Shown one piece after another: positions 42,101 through 50,245 of a stretch of DNA of 64,000 bases. Position 1 is the stretch's first letter. Each line of letters starts with the position of its first letter. The DNA lies in assembly GCA_903813345.2 (NCBI GenBank), contig CAIIXF020000005.1, positions 22,387,375 through 22,451,374 on the forward strand. Direction: 5' to 3'. The notes under the pieces are model-generated. The model did no database searches and had not been told where the DNA came from. It was given only the letters and a program-made list of their open reading frames with translations. This DNA comes from Owenia fusiformis. Taxonomy: Eukaryota > Annelida > Polychaeta > Sabellida > Oweniidae. Made by a program: the position numbers and the translations under genes.

Positions 42101-43891
42101 TACCAAATGGTTCACCTAAAAACGCGTAGACAAGACTTTACAGACAAGATTTTAGGACAGAAAATCCAAAATTGCTGCCTTGACATTTACCCAGAATGCC
42201 AAAAAACTTATCAGATCTAGATTTTCATACTAAGAATCATCCCTGAAAATTTGAAATTGATCTACCACACGGTTCACCTAAAAATGCGTAGACAAGACTT
42301 TACGGGCAAGATTTTAAGATGGAAAATCCAAAATGGCTGTCTTGACATTTATCCAGAATGTCAAAAAACTAATCAGATCTAGATTTTCATACTAAAAATC
42401 ATCCCTGAAAATTTGAAATTGATCTACCAAACAGTTCACCTGGAAATGCGTAGACAAGACTTTACAGACAAGATTTCAGGATGGAAAATCCAAAATGGCT
42501 GCCTTGACATTTACCCAGAATGCCCAAAAACTAATCAGATCTAGATTTTTATACTAAGAATCATCCCTGAAAATTTGAAATTGATCTACCAAACGGTTCA
42601 CCTTAAAATGCGAAGACAAGACTTTACAGACAAGATTTTAGGACGGAAAATCCAAAATGGCCGACAATAAAAAAGTGATTATGAGTTTTTGCTGATTTCT
42701 TTTTACAAAATTATCACGTATAACTACTGTTAACAATAACATAGGATTTTACAACAAAGTACACCTGAAATTATTTATAAAGCTACAAAATAGTTAAAGT
42801 ATGAAAACTGAAAAACACCATTCAATATGATACAAAGTATTATCACGCGCTAACTTTTCTTAAAACATTCAAAATGGCTGACATGACTGAGCTAACAGGT
42901 CCAAAACCTATTCAGATCTAGAATGAAGTGAGCTGAACAAGATGTTAAAGTTTCAAAAGCAACTGTGAAGCCATTTTACTTAAAATTTGCAGACAAGGAT
43001 TTTAGCATTTGACTTCAAAATGGCCAACAGGAAGTAGGTATCGAGTTAAATTGTCGCCAGAAAGTGCAATATGCTTCTCAGTAGGCACATTTGAAATTTC
43101 AACAAAATAAACATACATGAACATGTAAATGGCGGCCATTTTGCCAAAATAAGATAGTAATGTATAATGTGCAGCAAAGCTGTGGCCTTTTGAAATTTAG
43201 GGAGTTTCAGCCATGTTAATTTTTTCGAAAATAACATGGCAGAGAAGTGTCAAAATATAAGAGGACACAGATATGATAGCTAAACTTCAAAACAAACTAA
43301 AATATACAAAAGTTAGTAAAAATATAAATGTTTCTATTTTTACATAAACTGTTTCAATATGGTCATTTGATTGCTTATTTTTTAAATTCAAAGTAGTCAC
43401 AAACATTTCTGTTTTGACTTTAGGTGCAATAAAAGCAGAGCACCATAAGGATACCAACAACAGCAACTTTATTATTCTGATTTTTCTTAGATGTTCCATT
43501 AATAACTTGATATACCCTATCATTTATTTAGATTTGATTCCCTATCTGATCTAAAATGAGGCATATCATTTATAAACGGTGTCCAATGGCCAACCAGAAT
43601 CGGCCTTTTCAGACCAGCTGACCTCTGAACATGGACAAACAAGCTACTTATATCAAAGTGTTATTCGATATTATGTAACATTCCAACAGCATAAATTATC
43701 AGGGCTTGAATCATGGTGGCCAACACGTCGTCAGTTTTCGAGCGGGAAACGCCCTTTGTGGACCAAGTCGTTGCACAGATATTAAAAATACATACCTCTT
43801 CTTTGACAAATTCAGATGGAGTTGTTATTTTAAAGCTTGGTCGAGGGGGACTGGAGCATATTTCGAAATCTTTTTCGTTTTCGCCCGCCAT
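12022..43891 (-). CDS. NUDT5: ADP-sugar pyrophosphatase (NUDT5-like Nudix hydrolase), complete, 8 exons
   Basis: Exons in transcript order: 43891-43796, 41669-41602, 36320-36271, 34328-34221, 24487-24392, 19474-19364, 14254-14201, 12137-12022. All have GT-AG borders and compatible phases, giving 232 residues (the human protein has 219). The Nudix box GX5EX7REUXEEXGU is complete at residues 108-130 (GLIDSGE...RELKEETGY). The substrate-stacking tryptophans of human NUDT5 are kept (W39, W57), as are the arginines R62 and R95 (KQYRPPM), each offset by 11 from human numbering. The C-terminal [10 protein letters not shown] motif is present too. The family hydrolyses ADP-ribose and related ADP-sugars to AMP and sugar phosphate with Mg2+, as a cytosolic/nuclear dimer. 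The gene converges on plexin. The start is the Met that gives a family-like N-terminus. Confidence 0.95.
12173..12515. repeat. Foldback element in NUDT5 intron 7
   Basis: The left arm GTATCTCATACTTGAGTGGG and the right arm CCCACTCAAGTATGAGATAC are perfect complements. The match continues inward through GTTTGGGGTAGATATAACC. Inside is GAGCGGGCAGGATATA...GTCCCGCTC. Confidence 0.8.
12769..12912 (+). other. 47-codon ORF inside foldback copy 1
   Basis: ATG in the context ACGACAATGG opens a frame starting [18 protein letters not shown] and ending MDMNILK, then TAA. The start is repeated in copy 2 (13351). No family is recognised. It could be a captured first exon or the remains of an element-encoded protein. 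Confidence 0.35.
13351..13425 (+). other. 24-codon ORF inside foldback copy 2
   Basis: It starts [18 protein letters not shown] and then frameshifts to a stop, relative to copy 1. The differences from copy 1 near the start include an in-frame indel (ADN versus VEKY). A second indel further on breaks the frame. Confidence 0.35.
14201..14254 (-). CDS. NUDT5: NUDT5 exon 7
   Basis: A 54-nt exon with acceptor TATTTTCAG and donor AATG|GTAAGT. It encodes [18 protein letters not shown], matching the human 'EFVEVISLPKNDLLQRLD'. Intron 6, just upstream in transcript sense, contains the 45-bp minisatellite. Confidence 0.92.
14671..15898 (+). repeat. 45-bp minisatellite, 27.3 copies, in NUDT5 intron 6
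   Basis: The unit starts ATCTGATGGTATGGAATCAC and ends GGCAGAATCAT. The register is exact: unit 27 starts at 15841, 1170 bp (26 x 45) after unit 1. Units differ by only a few substitutions, chiefly GGCAGA versus GGTAGA, plus ATCTCATGG in units 18 and 24. Because 45 is a multiple of three and the unit lacks stops in several frames, long repetitive ORFs appear on both strands. These are not genes. Confidence 0.97.
16160..17055 (+). mobile_element. Pearl-like modular element A1 (~165-bp monomers)
   Basis: The left end has CACAGGGTGAACAGAATCGC followed by ACCCTTGAACAG. The core is about four monomers of AATCCAAAATGGCCACCTTA plus ACATTTACCCAGAATGCCG. The right end is ACAATATAGCACCCGAGGGT followed by GCGATAAAA. 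ATCGCACCCT and AGGGTGCGAT are inverted ends. Copies at 35810-36195 and (core only) 41925-42665 share this layout. Confidence 0.7.
17205..18672 (+). mobile_element. Pearl-like modular element B1 (~140-bp monomers)
   Basis: The left end is AAAGCGTAGCGAATCCCATC followed by GAACAG. The core has six monomers, each with TGTGCCATGCTTATAGTATT, CAAATATGAACAAAATCGCT and AAAATGGCGGCCATTTTTCA. Next comes a CGGA/CGTA microsatellite (about 18564-18625), and the right end is GAACTTCGTTCGATGGGATA. ATCCCATCGAAC is the exact inverse of GTTCGATGGGAT. Confidence 0.75.
18756..18872 (+). other. 38-codon protein-like ORF, unassigned
   Basis: [20 protein letters not shown] continues to TGFVPWSDA and a TAA, just after element B1. 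The composition is protein-like, but there is no splice context or homologue that I recognise, and it lies in a NUDT5 intron. Confidence 0.12.
19364..19474 (-). CDS. NUDT5: NUDT5 exon 6
   Basis: The acceptor is ACTTTCCAG and the donor is CTACAG|GTAAAC. It encodes [20 protein letters not shown] and [16 protein letters not shown], matching the human '[22 protein letters not shown]' stretch. Confidence 0.94.
20067..20360. mobile_element. MITE, ~38-bp inverted ends
   Basis: The left end AGATACACTTACTTTGGCTC...TGACGGATT is mirrored by the right end AATCCGTCA...AAGTGTATCT. There is no coding sequence. Confidence 0.65.
20409..20491 (+). other. Candidate + strand terminal exon (unassigned)
   Basis: The acceptor-like TGTTTGTTTAACAG precedes an open stretch [20 protein letters not shown] followed by SQTFYD and TGA. 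The acidic/Ser-rich tail looks coding, but no partner exons were found on this strand. Confidence 0.2.
20926..21354. mobile_element. MITE with TA target duplication
   Basis: The left end CCGGATTTTCTCGCATATAC and the right end ATATGCGAGAAAATCCGG are inverted and flanked by TA on both sides. The sub-terminal TATACGCCCATGGGCC motif is repeated inside. Confidence 0.8.
21925..22450 (-). repeat. Two related segments with an exon-like motif
   Basis: On the minus strand ATTCCAGGATTTCTC is followed by codons [15 protein letters not shown] (near 21970-21926) and [15 protein letters not shown] (near 22455-22410). Each has a TGGCAATCCTGG(A/C)TATGCAGTTT block 15-70 bp downstream. They may be a duplicated exon or a dispersed repeat. 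No gene was identified. Confidence 0.3.
22780..23150. repeat. AT-rich inverted-repeat cluster
   Basis: Many copies of GATAATTATCAAA- and ATATCAGATAAT-like motifs occur in both orientations, probably an eroded palindromic element. No genes. Confidence 0.35.
23640..23800 (+). promoter_or_regulatory. Promoter-like stretch with first-exon donor
   Basis: This is locally CpG-richer sequence with GCGACGTCCTATTGGTCAAT (an inverted CCAAT box), followed about 70 bp later by GTCAAATGCG|GTAAGTAA, a strong donor. It could start a + strand transcript nested in NUDT5. No downstream exon is proven. Confidence 0.2.
24392..24487 (-). CDS. NUDT5: NUDT5 exon 5, Nudix box
   Basis: The acceptor is TGGGTTTCAG and the donor is CACCAG|GTAATA. 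The 96-nt exon holds the whole catalytic box, [20 protein letters not shown] followed by [12 protein letters not shown]. The metal-binding glutamates of REUXEE are intact. Confidence 0.96.
24545..26640. repeat. Composite CGCGGGACA-rich repeat with nested inverted element
   Basis: 24560-24890 and 26500-26630 are full of TTCGCGGGAC, TTTGCGGGACAT and similar words. The ends CTGTCAAC at 24540 and TTGACAG at 26628 are inverted. Between them lies the long inverted repeat 25341-26237. The left edge is about 50 bp from NUDT5 exon 5. Confidence 0.5.
25341..26237. mobile_element. Long inverted-repeat element (~370-bp arms)
   Basis: The left end CTAGATAGGGTTTGTAGAAA...GGGTACCGGGTAG pairs with CTACCCGGTACCCGG...TACAAACCCTTTCTAG. 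The arms continue through AACGTGTAAGATTTGTTTTG, GAGCTAGAAGCTTCAAATAA, and a G/C homopolymer next to GGTGCGATCGCACC. Each arm ends near a GGCGTAGCCAGGAG-type sequence. The middle 200 bp is unique. A relative lies at 50823-51100. Confidence 0.75.
27319..27490. repeat. Foldback hairpin inside B2
   Basis: The arms TACAATTGTTGACCTCTCC and GGAGAGGTCTACAATTGT enclose the pair ACTACTGTTGAC / GTCAACAGTAGT around the loop AGAGACCGAAGGTCGAG. Confidence 0.75.
28107..28425 (+). pseudogene. 5'-truncated non-LTR retrotransposon tail (tentative)
   Basis: The open stretch to 28294 encodes [20 protein letters not shown] followed by [20 protein letters not shown], similar in style to the C-terminus of bivalve LINE reverse-transcriptase proteins ('...NDKxxFLMT...'). 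It is followed by a 3' tail with TTTGGCCCTAAAGGGGCATC and AATAAA. The insert exactly splits the B-type sequence AATGT...TATAACTTTTTTAC. Confidence 0.4.
28710..30460 (+). mobile_element. Pearl-like element C1 (~10 monomers of ~140 bp)
   Basis: The left end is AGTAGCAAATCCCACCGAAC and the right end is CGAACTTCGTTCGGTGGGAT. These are perfect inverses of each other, with C/G where B1 has T/A. Monomers hold TTGAACCAAATCCGTTCACT, GGTATTTGAGTTATCAAAGA and GCGGCCATCTTGAAAAT. A CGGACGGA microsatellite precedes the right end. Confidence 0.8.
30470..34220. other. NUDT5 intron 4, mostly unidentified
   Basis: This is AT-rich sequence with a run of 21 G at 31871-31891 and no recognised repeats apart from the exon-like stretch at 32037-32243. 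Confidence 0.5.
32037..32243 (+). other. Candidate + strand terminal exon (unassigned)
   Basis: The acceptor-like TTGTGTATTTTAG precedes 68 codons including [20 protein letters not shown] and [15 protein letters not shown], then a hydrophobic stretch ([13 protein letters not shown]) and TAA. The basic, Ser-rich composition looks coding. I recognise no family and found no joined exons. Confidence 0.25.
34221..34328 (-). CDS. NUDT5: NUDT5 exon 4
   Basis: The acceptor is TTATTTTCAG and the donor is CAGCAG|GTATTA. It encodes [20 protein letters not shown], then [16 protein letters not shown], which leads into the Nudix box. The exon is missed if only long ORFs are considered. Confidence 0.94.
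34590..36195 (+). mobile_element. Old, diverged C-type array joined to A-type element
   Basis: 34590-35710 holds about eight diverged monomers of the C1 type (TTTGAACCAAATCC, GGTATTTGAGTTAT, TTTTGAAATTCAGC). From 35810 it changes to A-type sequence: CACAGAGTGAACAGGATCAC at the left and ACAATATAGCATCCAAGGGT at the right. Its right edge is about 75 bp from NUDT5 exon 3. Confidence 0.65.
36271..36320 (-). CDS. NUDT5: NUDT5 exon 3
   Basis: A 50-nt exon with acceptor TTGTTTCCAG and donor GATG|GTAAGC, phase 2 to 1. It encodes [16 protein letters not shown] with W57 and R62, matching the human 'TWESVKRTTR'. Confidence 0.93.
37072..37461 (+). mobile_element. MITE 'TGCCCTAAT', copy 1
   Basis: The left end GGCCCAAATGCCCTAATACG and the right end ATTAGGGCAGTTTGGCC are inverted. 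The interior matches 47404-47860 in reverse orientation over its whole length (for example GTTGGGACTACA, CAACATGCCATTTCTTCTGA). Confidence 0.8.
37595..38060 (+). mobile_element. Pearl-like element B3, right end truncated
   Basis: The left end is CCAAAGCGTAGCGAATCCCA plus TCGAACAG. There are about two core monomers, then CCCGGACGGACGGATGTACG and GGCGTTCCCTATAT, where it stops before the terminal hairpin. Confidence 0.65.
38090..41601. other. NUDT5 intron 2, mostly unidentified
   Basis: 38095-38290 is a repeat rich in AGGCCCA and GGGCCC. 40308-40686 is a second copy of the dispersed repeat seen at 6578. Nothing else was recognised. Confidence 0.45.
40308..40686 (+). mobile_element. Short dispersed repeat (MITE-like), copy 2
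   Basis: It starts AAAGAGAGAATCAGATAAAG and ends AGATCAGATTCTGCCTT, so the ends are roughly inverted. It is about 100 bp longer than the copy at 6578-6860. Confidence 0.6.
41602..41669 (-). CDS. NUDT5: NUDT5 exon 2
   Basis: The acceptor is TTATTTCCAG and the donor is CTAG|GTAGCT, phase 0 to 2. It encodes [20 protein letters not shown], equivalent to the human 'GKWVKLEKTTYMDPTGK' segment, with W39. Confidence 0.93.
41925..42665 (+). mobile_element. Pearl-like A-type core, copy A3
   Basis: Five monomers of about 155 bp, each with GTAGACAAGACTTTAC, GGAAAATCCAAAATGGCTGC, TGACATTTACCCAGAATGCC and TCATCCCTGAAAATTTGAAA. No matched ends were found. Confidence 0.65.
43796..43891 (-). CDS. NUDT5: NUDT5 exon 1 (coding part)
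   Basis: It starts with ATG in the context GGCGGGCGAAAA and runs 32 codons ([10 protein letters not shown] ... SEFVKEE) to the donor GAAGAG|GTATGT. The frame is open further upstream, so a longer N-terminus cannot be excluded. This Met gives a length close to that of the family. Confidence 0.85.
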
Positions 43892-44815
43892 GACTTCAAT
43901 GTTCTCGACTTTGTCCCGTATACCTCTCTTCGAATACTGGCGTATATGTCCTCGTATATTGCACTTCTTTGATTCCAAAATGCCATTCACTAATTCATAG
44001 CATTTGCGGATTACCTGTTTTCGCATGAGATATTCAAGTTTTATATAATTTAGCGGTCATTCTCGGCATCAAACAACACGTTTGGTCTTCTTGAAATGAG
44101 GAAACACAGTCCAGAATGTCAAGACAAAATCATAAGTGGCACTATACAGACAACAAAATGTATATTTTTGCAAATTACATTAAATAGCTGATCGTTTTCC
44201 ACATTTTATATAATATTTTTCAATATTTCGTAATATAAGTTTAAAATTTGTTGCTACAATTATTGGAATGTGTTTCCCGCAATAAAGAGCTCCTCGCTCT
44301 GGGGACTGATCATTTGGATAATCATAACGGAAAGGGCCAAGGGAATATGCGGGGGAATATGGGGCAAAACGGCGGTAGTTTAGAAAATATATCACCAAGA
44401 AAATGCATTTTTGATTTTGGGGCTCCCAGAGGGTAAATTAAAATTATGAATTTCACTTTTAGATTCTATGAAACAAATTGCCTACATCATTATGTATGTT
44501 GTATTATTATATACCTCAAATGTATTCTAGATGCTCATTGGCTTATTCATGGTCACATGAAATGGAATAGATGAACTAACTCCCTGGAAGTCCTAAATCC
44601 CTGCTTTCAGGGACGATGAATTGTACTAATCACCAGTTAGGTCATGTGACCAGTCAATAGTACATTTTATCTTCCCCCAAATCTGAGATTATAGGAGTTG
44701 AGAGGTAAAATGCCTTTAAATGCCAATAAGAACCTGTGAACATTTGATATTGAAATTAAAAGACTTCTCATTTTGTTTTTGTTTACAGAGTACTTATCAG
44801 GTATATAATAAAACA
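43892..44815. other. NUDT5 5' region
   Basis: This lies upstream of the NUDT5 start. There is no clear TATA box. 44360-44435 is repeated in reverse at 48388-48458 (TGCATTTTCTTGGT, TTTTCTAAACTACC), so a dispersed repeat reaches within about 500 bp of the start codon. Confidence 0.3.
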
Positions 44816-44818
44816 AAT

Positions 44819-44986
44819 AGTGACTGCCACATTTTCGGGAAATAGGCCTAGTGTAAAAATTTTCCTCTCGGGAATATCCTGTCCACTGACTTGTTCCCTC
44901 GGCCTGCAGCCTCGGGAACATGTCAGTGGACAGGATATTTTCCTTGAGGAAAATATTTTGCACTATTTCCCTCAATGGCAGTCACT
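44819..44986. repeat. Foldback hairpin, subfamily 3 copy i
   Basis: The arms AGTGACTGCCA and TGGCAGTCACT are at the ends. Inside, GAATATCCTGTCCACTGAC pairs with GTCAGTGGACAGGATATT around the loop TTGTTCCCTCGGCCTGCAGC. The right part is similar to 51800-51836. Confidence 0.8.
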
Positions 44987-45148
44987 ATTTGTACAATATT
45001 ATACATTAATCAATGGGTTTTCGGAAAAGACCGACCCCACCGACCACCGACCGGTCGGTGTTTTCCACTGGTAGCCTCAAAACAGGGTTTGAAGAAAATG
45101 TGTAAAAGACCTACCATATCATGTAAAAGACCGAACATATTTGTAGCC

Positions 45149-45452
45149 CAAGGAGGATTGGCTCCCAGAATCGAAGTCGATATTTTCCAACAATGAAAAC
45201 GCCGAAATGTCGTTATTTTCTGAAATTATAACCGATTATAAATTCAAAATAAACAGTTCAAAATATTCGAAACAATATCTCGATCATTTCTTGTGAGTTT
45301 TGGAATTTTTCGTTAGGAAATAAGACCAAAATTCACAATTCAAATGTTGAAGTGAACAAAATGGCGGTCGTTGGAATTCAAATTTTGTAGCACGACATGC
45401 CCATATATGGGACAGAATATCGATGTTGCACTCTGGGAGCCAATCCTCCTTG
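45149..45452 (+). mobile_element. MITE with 9-bp target duplication (Mutator-like), copy 1
   Basis: A 304-bp element starting CAAGGAGGATTGGCTCCCAG and ending CTGGGAGCCAATCCTCCTTG. The direct repeat TTTGTAGCC flanks it on both sides (45140-45148 and 45453-45461). Non-coding. Present in inverse orientation at 54594-54898. Confidence 0.93.
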
Positions 45453-46513
45453 TTTGTAGCCTTAGAATATTAATAATTTGATTTTGAATGTCAATCGTTG
45501 GACTAGGCAACGTTTTTTACCGATTTTGTACCTTGCAACGAATGGCAAGCAAACAAATTGGTCATGACCGTCTCCTCTCGATTAATTGCCCTGCCTTAGG
45601 TCCTAACCTATCATTAACCAACCTATCGTTTCTACGGGAATCTATCCTAATTTTTACTGAAATTTAACAATTTCGAAACAAAAATGATTTGTTATCGTCA
45701 TAGCCTACTGAATACTGAACACGATATAATGTTACATGCGTTCTCTTATCGGGATTAAAAGTGACTTACCATTTCAGTACACCATTAGAAAGCTTTTTTT
45801 GTCATATCAAATGTAGTTTTTACCAGTTGACGTTTAACAACTGAGAAATCAAACATAACGTAACGACGTCAACATCGACGATGTGTGTGTGTTTTTGTTA
45901 TTGCGTTTCATATGAATGAAGAATGAACTAAATGCAATGTTACGTGCGTTTTTTTCCAAAGTGACTAACTCTTCTAACAACTGAAACATCACTTAAAAAT
46001 ATGACATTACACACCACGACGACGTAACGTTTTCATCGTGATCGTTTTTAAATCACGATCTAGTAAAGGTACTATAGTCATTGGATTCCCAGTTTTAGTT
46101 TTAGTTCTAATTTTGCATTTTTTCATCTATATGTAAAAGACCGTCAGCCGACCACCGACCACATGTACCCAACTGTGGAGAGTGACTGGTATTCAAATAT
46201 AAATCAACTATTTTAACTGAGCCATGCAAGTATTGGATGATTGGAGGCAGTTTTGATCAAATTTGCAAAGGGTTCATTTTATTCTCACCTGTCTCAACAA
46301 AACAGGAATATCCCAGAATTCATACAGTCATACTTCTCTTATGTAAACTATATCATTGATTGGCCAAGGGTTCATCTATAATCCTGGGAAATGACCTCTT
46401 CTGGACTAAAAGCGTGGGAACATCTGATATGACCAGTTCCCATGACAGTGTGTCACCTGTCATTTCTCTGGAATGATGTACACTTTCCTCCAAAAGATTG
46501 AAAACAATTGTAG

Positions 46514-47067
46514 TACAGTTAAACCTGTATATCTGAACATTTGGCTAATCCGAACACCTCCCAATTTGAACATTTTTTGGTCCCGTTTTTCCTCCCATTG
46601 ACTCAAATGTTAAAAAAACTTGAAATATGAACACCTCCCAATTTGGACAGTGAACAGTCATGTTTGAAAAATTAACCTATCTAATCTGAACACATAAAAT
46701 ATCACATGTTCCATACATTCCATACATGGCTGGGAATTGGTGTTCGCTTAAACACAGGTGTTCAATAGAGTATACTCATATGTTCGCTGGGCACAGTATT
46801 TCACTAAAGAGATGTTCATTATGACAGTTTTACTGTACTGGGAATTGGTGTTCACTGTACACAGGTGTTCAATAGAGTAGACGCATGTGTTCACTGGGCA
46901 CAGATCTTCACTAAAGAGGTGTTCATTAGGATATTTTTACTGTACTGAAATCACTGGCGGGGACGGAATCGGTGTTTCACTATACACAGGTGTTCAATAG
47001 AGTAGAGGCATGTCACTGGGCACAGATCTTCACTAAAGAGGTGTTCACTATGACAGTTTTACTGTAC
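46514..47067. mobile_element. Tc1/pogo-like non-autonomous element with repeated right end
   Basis: The left end is TACAGTTAAACCTGTATATC. The right-end word GACAGTTTTACTGTACTG occurs twice, plus one diverged form, at about 46836, 46946 and 47066. Each is preceded by CACAGGTGTTCAATAGAGTA, so the right end is repeated in tandem. No ORF. Confidence 0.6.
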
Positions 47068-47199
47068 TGAAATCAATCACTGGGAATTCACTATATACAA
47101 AATTGAAATGTGTGTATCATGCCACCCCTGCAAAATAATTGACTCGCCCACTTGGTCTCTTGGATCCACTTGCAAAATATATATAACCTAGATTAACTC

Positions 47200-48360
47200 A
47201 CGTTAAATGGTGGCCATTTTGAAAATGGCCGCCTTCATAGCCAAAATGTCATAATAGAACAATGTGCCATGCTAACAAGTAGTCACATATCAAATATGAA
47301 CAAAATCGCTCCACTACTTTTCAAGTACAGCAAAAATTGTAAAATAGCGTGTAAAAGCATGTTGGCCATTTTCAAAATGGCCGCCTTCTTGCCAAAATAT
47401 CATAAGGCAAAACTGCCCTAATTCACGTCACCATACTAGTCAATGGGCAAAAGGGCAAACGCCTGACTTTTTATCTCGAGTTATGGATTTATGTGGCCTC
47501 ACTGGCCTATCTGAGGTTCTAAAGCTATGTCTAAGCTACATCTTGACAAAAAACTCAATAGGGGCCAAACATCTACTTTTTGAAATAATTGGTCAATTGT
47601 GACACTACCCCCTCTCTCTGCCGACACAAATTGAAATTCACAAAAATGAAGGCAAAATTAATGCGCCACTTGACTCGAAATTTTCCTTCAGATAACCCAA
47701 ATAAACGCATTTTCAGAAGAAATGGCATGTTGTCATTGCAAAAAGATGACAACTGTGCCTACATACTAGCTTACTGACTCGTCATGATCACAATTGTGTT
47801 GGGACTACATTTACTTTTTTCTATTCAGCGGAAGTGACGTATTAGGGCATTTTGGCCAAAACAGTGTGCCATGCTAATAAGTAGTCACATATTAAATATG
47901 AACAAAATCGCTCCACTACTTTTCAAGTTATAGCAAAAATTGTAAAATAGCGTGTAAAAGCATGGTACATGGTGGCCATTTTCAAAATGGCCGCCTTCTA
48001 GCCAAAATGTCATTAAACAGTGTGCCATGCCAATAATTAGTCTCATATCAAATATGAACAAAATCGCTCCACTACTTTTCAAGTTATAGCAAAAATTGTA
48101 AAATCGTGTGTAAAAGCCGCCATTTTTCAAGATGGCTGCCATGTGTTTCTTAAATATCTACATGTCTAGCTTAATTAATGTGCTATATAACTTTTTTACT
48201 TTTAAAACTCATTGCTTTTACAGTTTTATATACTGTACCTAAATGACTGTAAAATCGTCACTAAAATGGCCGCCATTTTGAAACGAGCGGCCATTTTGAA
48301 AATCGGCTATCGAGCAGAACTTCTACTCCCATAGGGTATATGTGTCTACATGCATGAACT
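47200..48360 (+). mobile_element. Pearl-like B-type array B4 with nested MITE
   Basis: Monomers with AAATATGAACAAAATCGCTC and GGCCATTTTCAAAATGGCCG run to GGCTATCGAGCAGAACTTCT. Both outer ends are missing. The MITE 47404-47860 splits one monomer. Confidence 0.7.
47404..47860 (-). mobile_element. MITE 'TGCCCTAAT', copy 2, nested in B4
   Basis: Reverse orientation of 37072-37461, plus about 65 extra bases near 47590-47655 (CACTACCCCCTCTCTCTGCC). The flanks ATCATAAGGC and CAAAACAGTGTGCCATGC rejoin into a normal B monomer. Confidence 0.8.
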
Positions 48361-49024
48361 ACGAAAAAAGCACTTGGTGAAAAATGTGTATACCCTCTGG
48401 AAGCCCCATCATGCATTTTCTTGGTATTGTATTTTCTAAACTACCCAAAACGGCCCTTAAAATGTTTAAATTAAATCACCATACTATGCCTGGGCGCATT
48501 TGACGCGTGTTATTTCTCACATGAATCGTTTGGCACTAGAATCAATTCAGGCAAAGTCAACATAGTTCTAAAACTTAGGCTAAAGGGTAGCTCTATCTCC
48601 ATCTTTTAACCCTCCTAGCGAATACAATTGTACCGCGTCGCCGTCGATCGATCATCATCATCGTCACCACATGTAGATCCATTAGACCCATTAGGGTAGC
48701 AACTAATATTGAAACGCCCGGGTTGAAACGACTCTATGGAATAAAGATGTCACTAGACTGTACATAGAAGCTGAACTGTCCGCTAAGCTCACAAGTAGAG
48801 TATTTATAGGGAGTATTAGTATGGATTCCAGGTAGTAAGAAATGAGCTTTTAAACAGGACATCACAGTGCGACATTGACTACTTTTTTGGCTCTTCAAGT
48901 CCATTAATACTTTTAAGTTTAAGTTTAAAATATTTTATTTCTGTGTCACATGTTTAAAAACTACATTTCAATAAATAATTTTTTTAAAAACCACCAGCCG
49001 GCACCGGCTTAGGAGACACGAGTA

Positions 49025-49447
49025 ATAGAGAGATTTCGCACATAAGTGAAAGTACAACTTATACGTATACGTATAGTTTAAAGGGTCATGTCGAACTATT
49101 ATATTTACTAAAATCAATTTTAAATTGTACTTAATGGAACATAACTATTCCCGTTATTGAAAAGCTTCATCAACTAGAGACTGTGAATGCACTGTCATCT
49201 GCACGTGTAGATTATGCACATTATGATTAAATGCTCATGTCCTTGTAGTTGAAGTGTATTATAAACACGATCCTTTAAAGTGAGTCATGATTCTTTAAAG
49301 TGAGTCATTAATTACATAAACAAGTTGATTATTTCAATGTTTTCATGATCAGTATAAGTTCAATGAACTTACAAAACGGTATATTTACATAGATGTATAA
49401 GTATACGTTATAAGTTGTACTTTCACTAGGTGCGAAATCTCTCTATT
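49025..49447. mobile_element. MITE, ~50-bp inverted ends
   Basis: The left end AATAGAGAGATTTCGCACAT...GTGAAAGTACAACTTATACG is mirrored by CGTTATAAGTTGTACTTTCAC...GTGCGAAATCTCTCTATT. No coding. Confidence 0.8.
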
Positions 49448-49642
49448 GACTAGAGTAAGTTGACTTAGAGCACTCTTAAATAGAGTAGTAATCAAGTGCT
49501 GCCATCTTTAGATGCTTTGACAAATATTTTTCTATTAATGGCCATTGTCACAATAAATGAATATGCATGCAAACATAAATAAACTGTATTAATACAATAA
49601 ATTTTGCAGTCAAGTGCTGGAAAATGACTATAACAGATTGGG

Positions 49643-49870
49643 GACACACACTTGCTGTTCCGTTATATCATTAATTCTAAAACGTATCACTTTTAACCAA
49701 GTCTGGACTTCACAAATGTAACTCCTATAATCTGCCATAGTCAAATTGCCTTTTTGCCCCCGTTGAAAAAAGTACTTAATCATTATACAAGTATTACAAT
49801 GCCACACATAACTTGGAAATGATTTATGAATACTTCTTGGAGCACTATTACTGACTATTATTTCCTGAAG
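49643..49870 (-). other. Exon-like open stretch, unassigned
   Basis: The acceptor TTTTTTAGTTTTGCAG precedes codons LQEIIVSNSAPRSIHKSFPS, YVWHCNTCIMIKYFFQRG and MADYRSYICEVQTWLKVIRF. It stays open to about 49628. It lies about 380 bp downstream, in transcript sense, of the tetraspan-like stretch. No family recognised. Confidence 0.25.
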
Positions 49871-50245
49871 CTGCAAAACTAAAAAACAAAACAAAATATG
49901 CTTTTCATTTCGATAAATTATATTTTCTTCCAAACCAATCAACATATCTCTCTAGAGATTTCAGGATACACTGATCCACCCTACTGGTGACATATTATGT
50001 AGAAATCAGTACTATGGCAAATATCTAATTGATTTTATAGAATGATAATCTAATACCCCCTCAAACATTATTCTATGGGGGGGGGGGGGTAAAAAGGCTC
50101 AGAATCCTTCGTCCACAAACTAATACGACCCAGACATATGTGAATTGATGCTGAATAAAGTTATCTTTCAGAAAAATGATGTCTAACAAGTGGCCCTCTG
50201 ACTACCCAAAATGCTTAGTGTAGACTGGCCTATTATATGCACTTT

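Noticed and set aside
43661-44000. Plus-strand ORFs of 88-95 codons over the first NUDT5 exon
   Set aside because: They are shadows of the real minus-strand exon.
43892-44026. Extended N-terminus of NUDT5 upstream of MAGENEK
   Set aside because: The frame is open with further Met codons, but the family starts shortly before this point and the extra residues show no conservation that I recognise. It cannot be fully excluded.
47589-47777. 62-codon + ORF
   Set aside because: It lies entirely within a non-coding MITE that has a second copy where the frame is not kept.
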